A stretch of DNA of 64,000 nucleotides from Primorskyibacter sedentarius (GTDB lineage Bacteria; Pseudomonadota; Alphaproteobacteria; Rhodobacterales; Rhodobacteraceae): assembly GCF_004342065.1 (NCBI RefSeq), contig NZ_SLZU01000015.1, positions 35,748-99,747 on the forward strand, given 5' to 3'. Positions within the stretch are counted from its first letter, which is position 1. Every line of letters starts with the position of its first letter. The notes under the pieces are model-generated. The model saw nothing but the letters and a program-made list of their open reading frames with translations, ran no database searches and had not been told where the DNA came from. Position numbers and translations under genes: made by a program. Positions 49,651 to 57,215 of the stretch are shown piece after piece.

Positions 49651-50418
49651 ATGCTCATCATGGACTGGACTGGTTTAGGATTCTCGGTTGCAGTGGGTGG
49701 CATGATTGCGGGCATCCTGACTGCGTTGGATGCCCTGCTTTTGACACGACAGATTGCATGGCTCAACAATCTGGCGCTTCGCTGGTATTTTTACATGGAC
49801 GATTTGAGGCTCCCAAATCTTGCGAAAATAGCGGTCCTTCGATTGGAGAGAATATCCAAGCTGCTGATTTTTTATATATACCCCGTAGTTCTTATCCCAA
49901 CTGCCACCTCGATTTATTACGTCATTGCACATCAGGTTGATGTTGGCGCGTTCGAGTTCTTTTATATGCAAATTTTTAGCAGGCCCTTAGTGCTACTAAC
50001 ATTTCCGTTTGTCCTGGGGCTAACCACTTTGATTCCATTCATGCTGGCCCTATCATTATCGGTCAAGACGCGATATTTTCCTTTGGTAGCCGTTTCATTA
50101 TGCTCTATCGGATTATATTTCTGCATAAAGGCAATCGTTTTACTAAGGGATATTATCGAAATGGGCGGCGACGATATTATGTTTTTTATCTTTATCGCGA
50201 TTATTTGCGCGACGGCTCCGGTACTAATCTATTTGGGCCTAGTTTTCGCGATGCTCCTGCTTTACGCCAGTTTTCATCTTTTTAAGCTGACAACCTGCCA
50301 CCTGCTTGAATTAAGCTTCGAAAAGAAAACGATCTTTGCTCACTTGGGTGTTTTGATCGCCCTGCTCGTTGTTGTTGGGAAAGGTCTTCTGGAAGTCAAA
50401 AAACTGATGCTAGGATGA
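49651..50418 (+). CDS. AT-rich multi-pass membrane protein, unknown
   Basis: A 255-aa hydrophobic protein with seven or so predicted helices, including FSVAVGGMIAGILTALDALL, LLIFYIYPVVLIPTATSIYY, LVLLTFPFVLGLTTLIPFML and IFIAIICATAPVLIYLGLVF. Between helices 1 and 2 is a short basic loop. No family recognised. Its base composition is clearly more AT-rich than its neighbours, a sign of recent transfer. The ATG at 49651 or the one at 49660 is the start; neither has a good ribosome site. Confidence 0.55.
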   Translation: MLIMDWTGLGFSVAVGGMIAGILTALDALLLTRQIAWLNNLALRWYFYMDDLRLPNLAKIAVLRLERISKLLIFYIYPVVLIPTATSIYYVIAHQVDVGAFEFFYMQIFSRPLVLLTFPFVLGLTTLIPFMLALSLSVKTRYFPLVAVSLCSIGLYFCIKAIVLLRDIIEMGGDDIMFFIFIAIICATAPVLIYLGLVFAMLLLYASFHLFKLTTCHLLELSFEKKTIFAHLGVLIALLVVVGKGLLEVKKLMLG

Positions 50419-50515
50419 CACCAGGCTCCGAACGACTCTCGCTACTGTAGGGACCTGTCATGGAACATCGACTCATCATCCAGCGCCGGAGCATTCTGCT
50501 TATCAACCCTCGTTT

Positions 50516-50728
50516 TTAGCGCGGCTCGAACTCGTCTGGATCGGTGCGGCGTGCAGCGCGTGGCTTGAGCTCGGGGATCAGCACGTCGGCCTTTTGCTTG
50601 TAGCGGGCGTGTGCCAACCGGATGGCAAAGCGCACCGTATCTTCCGCAGCCAACCGGAAGTGGCGGCTGAGATCGTCCAGTTGTTTTGCGTGCCGGTCAT
50701 CTAAATTGAGCATGAGTGTATGTCTCAT
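50516..50728 (-). CDS. Small hypothetical protein, possible ribbon-helix-helix
   Basis: A 70-aa protein with AAAGGAG before its ATG. The N-terminal strand MRHTLMLNLDD and following helices (AKQLDDLSRHFRLAAEDTV) resemble a ribbon-helix-helix DNA-binding protein; the C-terminus is basic and disordered. It lies downstream of the relaxase in the same orientation, with 54 bases between. It may regulate the mobilization genes. Confidence 0.5.
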   Translation of the reverse strand: MRHTLMLNLDDRHAKQLDDLSRHFRLAAEDTVRFAIRLAHARYKQKADVLIPELKPRAARRTDPDEFEPR

Positions 50729-50782
50729 GGTGGTCTCCTTTCGTTAGTTGGGGGAAAAATCATTGCCGCGATCTCTGCTGCG

Positions 50783-52051
50783 CTAGGCATCGCGCGTGCG
50801 ACCGCGCGCCGGTTTTTCGGTGCGCACGGTCTCGGGCACGCGGCCAAGCGCCATGGCTTGGGCAACATCGCGGTTTAATGCCTGAGTCTTGTTTTGTTGT
50901 TTCTCGCGCGCCAGCTTGACCTCGCACTGCAAGCTGCGACGTTCGGCGAGTTGCTTGGTGATTGTGTCTTGTTTCTCGGCGCCATCACGCTGATGGGCGC
51001 GCGCCATAGCGGCTTCGTTGTCTTGTCTGATCTTGCGATTCTTGCCCGTCACCCAGCCCCATAGGCCCCGCATTCCCTTGGGCGTGCGGGCTGCGCGGGC
51101 CTTCTCTTCGGCCAGCCAGCGCTGTTCTTGCCGGGTTTTGAGTTGCTCACGGGCGCGGCGCTGGCGCTGCACCATCTGTTGACGCTGAAACTGCGCCGCC
51201 AGACCCGCCTTGTGCGCCTTGGCTTCTTCCTCCTTCACCCAATCCTTGAGCTTGGGCGTAAGGCGTTCGCTGATGTGCGCCTTCGTCTCATCGACGGACA
51301 GTAGGTCTTTCGGATCACCAAGGCGGGCTTTCAGGTCTTTGGTCTTGGCTCCGCTCATCCGGCTCAGCGAGTAGGTCTCGCCGCGCCAATCCACGGCAAC
51401 AAAGCCGCGCTTGTCGCCGCGAGCGAGCCAATATCCCTTGTCACGCAATGCCGCTTCGAAGGCTTCGCGGGTGTCGGAAGCCCCCCAACATTCGCGGATT
51501 AGAGATTGAGTGTGCTTGGGGTCTTGTTTGGTGCGTTTGGACTGCTGCCATTCTTGCAGCGTGAAGGCGAGCGGATCGCGCGCAGCACGATCACGGAAAC
51601 CATCGGGCATCTTCCAGCCATGCTCAAGATAAAGCTCCCGCGCGATTTCATTCAGGCGGGTTTTGTACTAGGGTAGGTTGATGGCCTTCATTTCCTCACC
51701 GTCGATCCGGCTCCATACAGCGTGGGCGTGCCTGCGGCCTTCCTTTTCGTGGAAGACGATGGCGCGTGGCTGGCCTTCCAGGCCAAGCCTGTTTTCAATC
51801 CGCGCAATCGCGGCCTCGAAGTCCTCCACCGCCACATCTTCATGCTCGGGCGGGTTGAGGCTGAGTGAGAACAGGTGTTTCTTGCAGCGCGTGCCACGGG
51901 CAATGGCCTCGCTTTCCTGCATGGCGCCCGCCAGATCATCGGCGGCAAAGCCCCGAAGATCATGCAGCTCGACATGTTCGTTGTCGTGGGCGTTCATCAG
52001 ATGCTTCGCCAGTTCCTTACCTTTGCTGCGCTCGTTGCCCTTAAGGATCAT
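50783..52051 (-). pseudogene. MOB-type relaxase, interrupted by one amber codon
   Basis: One continuous frame of 422 codons encodes a plasmid relaxase, broken only by TAG at 51668-51670 (after KAINLP). The N-terminal 127 residues carry the histidine triad region HEKEGRRHAHAVWSRID. After the stop the frame continues YKTRLNEIARELYLEHGWKM, then DGFRDRAARDPLAFTLQEWQ and a long basic, coiled-coil tail. Relaxases nick DNA at oriT. With the stop, the catalytic part is cut from its helical tail, so mobilization is probably lost unless suppressed. It overlaps mobC by 4 bp. Confidence 0.85.
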
Positions 52052-52461
52052 CGCGCACCTCCATCGAGCCCAAGGGCATCGATCAGCTTGGCGCGCAGCT
52101 TGGCGATGTCGGCGCAGGCCTCGCGAAGTTCATCTTCAATCTCGGGATGGACGGGCAGCGTGCCGGTGTTCACAGCGCGCGCAAGCTGGTTGAGGTTGCT
52201 GGACAAGCGAGATTGTCCCAGCGCGGCCAGAACCCGCCCCAGCACTTGATGATCCTTGACCGGAGCACCGCCGCGCCGCCGAACCTTCGGCAATTCTCCC
52301 GCGAAAAGCACCGACTTGATATACGCGCCCAAGGGCTCGCCCGCCGCCGCCGCTTCCAGTTTGGCGCGCTCGTCAAAGGTCAGGCGCAGCGAGAACGGCG
52401 CTTCCCGCTTCTTTTCTGCCCCTTTGGCTATGTTATTATGGTTATGGCGCGATTTTGACAT
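52048..52461 (-). CDS. Mobilization relaxosome protein MobC
   Basis: A 137-aa accessory factor that helps open DNA at oriT for the relaxase. It has a basic N-terminus (MSKSRHNHNNIAKGAEKKRE), a ribbon-helix-helix-like start (APFSLRLTFDERAKLEAAAA), and the MobC pattern GQSRLSSNLNQLARAVNTGT. Start 52461 is the second Met; six codons are open upstream. An inverted repeat, TCGCAC (52464-52469) and GTGCGA (52492-52497), lies just upstream, where an oriT would be expected. Confidence 0.85.
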   Translation of the reverse strand: MSKSRHNHNNIAKGAEKKREAPFSLRLTFDERAKLEAAAAGEPLGAYIKSVLFAGELPKVRRRGGAPVKDHQVLGRVLAALGQSRLSSNLNQLARAVNTGTLPVHPEIEDELREACADIAKLRAKLIDALGLDGGAR

Positions 52462-52491
52462 TGTCGCACCGCAGATCACTTAGATCATGTT

Positions 52492-53310
52492 GTGCGAGAT
52501 GGGTTTCCCACTCTTGAAGGGTGTCGAAGAGAGAGTTCAAACTTTCTCCCTCTAGGCGCCCCTACCGACGCCGATGCCCTTGCTCAGGGCGAATATGCCA
52601 TACCCCTGCAAGGTGTCTCGATTATCCTGTTGGGACCAGGCTCGACCGTCAGCCATGACGCACTTCGTCTTCTGGCTCACGCGCGCACCGCGTTGGCTGC
52701 CGTGGGCGAAAACGGCGTACGAATGTATACTGCGCCGCCCATCATTCCCGACCGCTCCGGTTTGGCACGGCTGCAGGCACGGATTTGGGCGGATGATGAT
52801 TTGCGCGTAATGACTGCGCGCCGCATGTACGCTCTGCGTTTGGGTGAGGTTCTTCCCCATCGCAATTTGAATGTTCTGCGCGGGATTGAAGGCGCCCGAA
52901 TGAAACAGACCTACGCTCTATCGGCAGACCGTATAGGCATCAAATGGTAAGGCCGACGCTACAGCCGCGCCGACCCGTTGGTTGCCGATCTTCCTAATCA
53001 GGCCTTGAACCATGCAGCCAGTGCGGTCGAGGCTGCTGCAGCCATTGCCGTATGCGCCAGGGCCACCATTCCGCAATTGGGATTCATCCATGAAGATCCC
53101 GGCCAGTCCTTCGCACATGATGTGGCCGATCTTTACCGTGACAGTATCACCATTCCCTGCGCCTTCCGGGCCGCAAAGCATGTGACGGAACGCCCCGCCG
53201 ACAATGTCGAACGAATGACCCGCCGCCTGACAGGCACAGCACTGGCCAAAGAAAAAGTGATCCCCGAGATGATCGAGCGGATTAAGGCGATAATCGAGGG
53301 CCGCGACTAG
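52492..53310 (+). pseudogene. cas1: Type I-E Cas1 integrase, N-terminally truncated, internal stop
   Basis: Cas1 integrates new spacers into CRISPR arrays. From about 52,540 the frame reads as Cas1 of the I-E type: AIPLQGVSIILLGPGSTVSH, LRGIEGARMKQTYAL (active-site Glu in RGIEGAR), then after TAA at 52948-52950, GRRYSRADPLVADLPNQALN, IPQLGFIHEDPGQSF (His) and DVADLYRDSITIPCAF (Asp). The stop falls where Asn or another residue is expected after IKW. About 40 N-terminal residues are missing and replaced by unrelated codons, so the junction with the mobilization module cut the gene. Not functional. Confidence 0.88.
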
Positions 53311-53603
53311 TGCCGTCGACCATGATCGTCACCCGCAATGTAGAGGCACGCTACCGTGGTTTCCTGACCTCGATCATGCTCGAAGTTTCGGCAGGCGTCT
53401 ATGTCGCGCCTAACATGACCCAAGGCGTGCGCGAACGCACTTGGGCAGTGATGAACGACTGGTGGCCGGCGCTTGGAAACGGCTCTTTGACCCTGATCTG
53501 GCGCAATCCCACCGCAGTCGGGGAATTTAACATCGAAACATTGGGCGAGCCACCGAAAGAAATTGTGGACGCTGACGGCATATTGCTCGTAAAGCGAAAG
53601 TAA
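53310..53603 (+). CDS. cas2: CRISPR-associated protein Cas2, type I-E
   Basis: A 97-aa Cas2e, partner of Cas1 in spacer integration. The family pattern is complete: MIVTRNVEARYRGFLTSIML, EVSAGVYVAPNMTQGVRERT, WRNPTAVGEFNIETLGEPPK and DGILLVKRK. The GTG at 53310 shares its first base with the cas1 stop codon; an ATG at 53322 is the alternative start. Apparently intact while its partner cas1 is not. Confidence 0.9.
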   Translation: MPSTMIVTRNVEARYRGFLTSIMLEVSAGVYVAPNMTQGVRERTWAVMNDWWPALGNGSLTLIWRNPTAVGEFNIETLGEPPKEIVDADGILLVKRK

Positions 53604-53667
53604 AAGCAGAATAAGTCTCCCGAACGCTCTTTGACAATCTAATAACATCAAATATTTACCTGCCAGA
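53604..53667 (+). promoter_or_regulatory. AT-rich CRISPR leader with promoter-like element
   Basis: Sixty-four bases between cas2 and the first repeat, AT-rich. TTGACA near 53631 is followed 16 bases later by TATTTA, a fair -35/-10 pair that would transcribe the array. Confidence 0.55.
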
Positions 53668-53733
53668 GGTTCCCCCGCACGCGCGGGGATAGCCCCTGAT
53701 TTCGGCCTGCCATCTGCTGGCGAGGGAGGGTTC
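53668..53733 (+). CRISPR. Remnant type I-E CRISPR: one repeat, one spacer, 5 nt of the next repeat
   Basis: A 29-nt repeat of the I-E kind (begins GGTTCCCCCG, ends GGGGATAGCCCC, with dyad CCCCCGC/GCGGGG) at 53668-53696. It is followed by exactly 32 nt of unique sequence (53697-53728), then GGTTC (53729-53733), identical to the start of the repeat, before the sequence diverges into insertion-element DNA. Repeat and spacer lengths are those of type I-E. It is adjacent to the leader and cas2. Confidence 0.75.
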
Positions 53734-54922
53734 GAGTGCAGTTTTTTTCTCTTTTGTTAGGTAAGTTGGATGGTCGTAGAGACGGAACTCCACTCTTGCG
53801 CCCTTAGGGGGCTTCAGCGATCAACCAATTTGTTTCCCATGCCCACAACGCGCCGTTGAGGTAGCTGTCACATCCCGGCAGGTAGTATGGCTGCTTCTTG
53901 AACAGCTCTGGCTTGAGTTTGTGCCAGTCCTTCATCGCCTGCAAGGGCGTCTTGCTGCCCAAGGCTGATTGCGGGAGTTGTTGGTTGTAGAGCCAGACAT
54001 ACCTGTGCAGCGTCGTCTCCAATTCTTCGCCTGATCGGAAGTGGTGGCTTTGCAGCACTTCTTCGATGCGGCCATTGAAGCGTTCGACCATGCCGTTGGT
54101 CTGGGGTGACTTTGGCGGCGTCAACCGATGCTCGATGTCGAGGGCTGCGCACAGCGTGTCGAACTCATGCCCGCCGGTCGCGGCGCGCTTGCGCAGGCCG
54201 AAGAGGCGGTCGGTGAATTCATTGCCGTTGTCGGTCAAAATTGTGCGGATGCGCAACGGACACGCGCGCTCCAGGTCACGTAGGAAACGCCGGGCGTTGT
54301 CCGCCGTCTTGGCCTTGAAAACACGGATGAACACCCACCGCGTCGCCCGATCAATGGCGACGAAGAGATAGCGGCGGGAACCCTCATCGGCCATTGCGGT
54401 AGGTATTTCACATCGATGTGGATGTAGCCGGGCTCGTATGCCTTGAACGCGCTGTGCTTCGGCTTCGGTGCCTTGGCCTTGAGATCGCGCAGGTTTCCCA
54501 CGCCATGCCGACGCAGGCAGCGATCCAGCCCGGAGCGCGAAGCCTTCGGGTTCAGGAATTCCCTGACCACCGCCAGCAGGCCGTCGAGCGAGACCAGCAG
54601 CGTCGTGCGCAAGGCCACCGCGACAGCCTCCTGGGCTGGCGTCAGCGTGGTCTGCAGCCGGTGCGGCGTGTGACTGCGATCCTCGACACTGTCGCGCTGA
54701 CGCCATTTGTAGATCGTCTGCGGTGTCACCCCGAAGCGGTCTGCGAGAACCGTCCCGGCGTCATCGCTGGCCTGAATGGCGGCCCGAACCTTTGGCGTGG
54801 TCGTCGCTTGCTTGTGAAGGTGGATCAGCATGGTCGCCCCCGTCTCGAACGTCCCTCAGGACTGATCTTGCCATGAAGAGCGCAGATCGCCGAGGGGAAA
54901 TGTGATCATCCGGGATGGAACA
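53734..54922 (-). mobile_element. IS481-family insertion element, probably defective
   Basis: The right end is TGTTCCATCCCGGATGATCA on the minus strand, ending at 54922, a typical IS481-type terminal repeat. The left end was not found: no matching inverted repeat lies near 53,734, where the CRISPR repeat breaks off, so that end may be deleted. The transposase inside has a 1-nt frameshift. No target duplication could be confirmed. Confidence 0.7.
53804..54831 (-). pseudogene. IS481-family transposase with 1-nt deletion
   Basis: The N-terminal half starts at 54831 with an HTH (AIQASDDAGTVLADRFGVTP, TIYKWRQRDSVEDRSHTPHR) and reads to GYIHIDVKYLPQ. There a deletion of one A near 54,395 (CAAATGG expected, CAATGG present) shifts the frame. 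The integrase core continues in another frame: YLFVAIDRATRWVFIRVFKA, DNGNEF and SPQTNGMVERFNGRIEEVL, giving the DDE residues. All catalytic parts are there but not in one frame. Confidence 0.85.
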
Positions 54923-55238
54923 CCTAGGTTAAACCTGTTCTTTTGTGGAATTACCATCCTGCCGAGGTACTCGAGGTAACGCTTGGCGTAGCTCGCCGCA
55001 ATTACTTGATTGGTCATCTATTTCTCTGCGCGAAATTGATTGCAGAGTTTACCTTGCGATCCGGAAGCTGATTCTGAAAAAACGCCTATTCACGCGACCA
55101 AGGTCGAAGCCCCTGAATTCAGCTACATAATTGCGGATTCGGTAAACACCTTCATTCGTGTTATAGTAAAGAGGTGGAGAATTTAGCTCCCGATAATCTA
55201 TTGTTTTGCAAACCAATTTGAAGCCCAGGGATTATGTC
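54923..55238 (+). other. Intergenic region upstream of the protease-nuclease operon
   Basis: About 316 AT-rich bases with no gene. A -10-like TATAGT is at 55162-55167, about 75 bases before the start, without a clear -35. The promoter of the protease-nuclease operon is probably here. Confidence 0.45.
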
Positions 55239-57209
55239 ATGAAAACTGTTTTTCAATCTCAGCTTGAATGCACCCGTGTTGTCGAAAACCTACTAACCAA
55301 CGGATCCCGGATCTTATCCGAAGCTGCATTTGCAAGCCCCGAAGGCTTGGAGACGGTTGGCGGCGAGCGGGCAGGCCCTTCAAACTTCGGTCAGGCCGTC
55401 GATCGCCTGCGCGAAGGCCGGACCAATCTTGGTGCGCCAAGCTATACTGAGGCAATTGTGATGCGCACGGGCTTTCCATCTCTGCTTGTTCAGAACGGGA
55501 CTTTCGAACAGCCCAAACTGCAACATTGGAAAGACGTTCTGAACCCAAGGCGTAACATGATTGACCGGGTGATCAACAATGTGGGGCGCGTCGATCTCGT
55601 GAATCATCCCAATTACAAGTGGGTCGGCACTGCCTGGCGCGTGAATGAGGATTGCTTTGTCACGAACCGTCACGTTGCAGAGATTTTTGCGGCTGCGCGG
55701 GGCGGTGGCTGGGATGTGCTTCGCGGTATTACCGCCTTTGTGGATCTGCGCGAAGAGCACGGGTCTGGTGAACAAATGGAACTGCTGGTGTCCTCGATCC
55801 TGCATATCGAGGATGCGGGTTTGCCGGATGTTGCAATCATACGCGTGGATGGTGCCGCCCTGCGCGATATGGCGGAACCGGTCTCGCTTCAGCTTGGCGA
55901 TCGGGCTCCGGACGTGATTGGCGTTATCGGATATCCGGCCAAAGCCGTGCGCGACAACCCGGTCGACGCGATGGACCGCTATTTCAACGACATTTACAAC
56001 GTGAAACGCTTTGCGCCTGGCGAGGTCATGGATCCGGAATTTTCTTCGACAGTGTTCACACATAATTGCACGACGTTGGGCGGCAACTCGGGTTCTGTCG
56101 TCATCGATGTCGAAACCGGATGCGCGATTGGTCTTCACTATGCCGGCAGCGCCCTTTCGCAGAATTATGCGGTTCGGATCGGCGCGGTGGCCAATATTCT
56201 TTCCCGCCGCTCAGTCAGTTTCTTGACCAGCAGTGCTGGTAAAAACAGCCGGAGAAACTCGGGGGACAGTGGTGGACGGTCATCGGAAGCAGCCGGGGAT
56301 TTGTCCGACCGCGAAGGCTATCAGCCTGATTTTCTCGGATCCGGTTCGCTGCGCGTTCCTTTGCCCGAACTGAATTGTATGCAGGAGCGCAAACTCGCCC
56401 GAACAGAGTCCGGAGAGGCCGAGCTGAAATACACTCACTTCTCGGTCGTCATGAATGGCGAACGTCAGCTTGCCTTCTATGCCGCTGCCAACATCGACGG
56501 CGACGAATTGCGGCGCCCTCGGCGCCAAAGATCGTTCCGACTGGATCCCCGATTAGATCGTGATCATCAGTCGGGAGAAGATCTCTATCGTGCCAATCCG
56601 CTGGACCGCGGGCACCTTATCCGTCGGCTGGACCCCTGTTGGGGAACCAAAGCCGAAGCCGAGCAGGCAAACCGAGACTCGATGTTTTTTCCAAATATCG
56701 GTCCGCAGCATAAAGACCTGAACCAGAAAATCTGGCTCCAGCTGGAAGAGCATATTCTCAACACAACCGATGATGCAGATGCTCGGATTTCGGTATTTGT
56801 CGGTTGCCTGTTCGACGATGACGACCCGGTACATCAACCTACCGGAATCCATGTGCCGATGGGATTCTGGAAAGTCGTCGCCTCGATCGGGCGGGTACGG
56901 CGTGGGCGGGTGAACCGCCGGGTGCTGCAGGCGCAAGCCTTCATTCTGTACCAGGGCCATTTGGTCAAACCGCAAGATCTGGAGTTGGTTTTTGGACAGG
57001 GTTTCGAGGAATACCAAGTTACGATTGAAGAATTGGAACGGCTGACAGGGCATGACTTTGGATCCCTGCGCGATTCTGATACCTTCGCCGTGACCTCCGA
57101 AATGCGATCCGAACACCGCGGACGATTGGAATTGGCGGAAGGTTTTTCAGTGGATCGCTCAGATCATGTCAAGCGGCTCCTTTCGCTTGAAGATATCGTC
57201 ACGGATTAA
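55239..57209 (+). CDS. Trypsin-like serine protease fused to DNA/RNA non-specific endonuclease
   Basis: A 656-aa two-enzyme protein without signal peptide, so cytoplasmic. Residues 1-110 form an N-terminal domain of unknown type. Residues about 115-320 are a chymotrypsin-fold protease with His145 in VTNRHVAE, Asp197 in LPDVAII and Ser284 in GGNSGS. A disordered Ser/Arg/Gly linker (about 330-360) leads to a beta-beta-alpha-metal endonuclease with DRGH (His459) and the metal-binding Asn495 in PQHKDLNQKIW. All catalytic residues of both enzymes are present. ATG 55239 has AGGG 8 bases upstream; a TTG at 55206 is less likely. First gene of a two-gene operon. I infer a defence or stress effector in which proteolysis may free the nuclease. 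Confidence 0.85.
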   Translation: MKTVFQSQLECTRVVENLLTNGSRILSEAAFASPEGLETVGGERAGPSNFGQAVDRLREGRTNLGAPSYTEAIVMRTGFPSLLVQNGTFEQPKLQHWKDVLNPRRNMIDRVINNVGRVDLVNHPNYKWVGTAWRVNEDCFVTNRHVAEIFAAARGGGWDVLRGITAFVDLREEHGSGEQMELLVSSILHIEDAGLPDVAIIRVDGAALRDMAEPVSLQLGDRAPDVIGVIGYPAKAVRDNPVDAMDRYFNDIYNVKRFAPGEVMDPEFSSTVFTHNCTTLGGNSGSVVIDVETGCAIGLHYAGSALSQNYAVRIGAVANILSRRSVSFLTSSAGKNSRRNSGDSGGRSSEAAGDLSDREGYQPDFLGSGSLRVPLPELNCMQERKLARTESGEAELKYTHFSVVMNGERQLAFYAAANIDGDELRRPRRQRSFRLDPRLDRDHQSGEDLYRANPLDRGHLIRRLDPCWGTKAEAEQANRDSMFFPNIGPQHKDLNQKIWLQLEEHILNTTDDADARISVFVGCLFDDDDPVHQPTGIHVPMGFWKVVASIGRVRRGRVNRRVLQAQAFILYQGHLVKPQDLELVFGQGFEEYQVTIEELERLTGHDFGSLRDSDTFAVTSEMRSEHRGRLELAEGFSVDRSDHVKRLLSLEDIVTD

Positions 57210-57215
57210 GACGCG

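Noticed and set aside
49554..49940. A 128-codon plus-strand frame overlapping the AT-rich membrane protein
   Set aside because: The overlapping frame encodes a clear multi-helix membrane protein; this one is cysteine-rich and random-looking.
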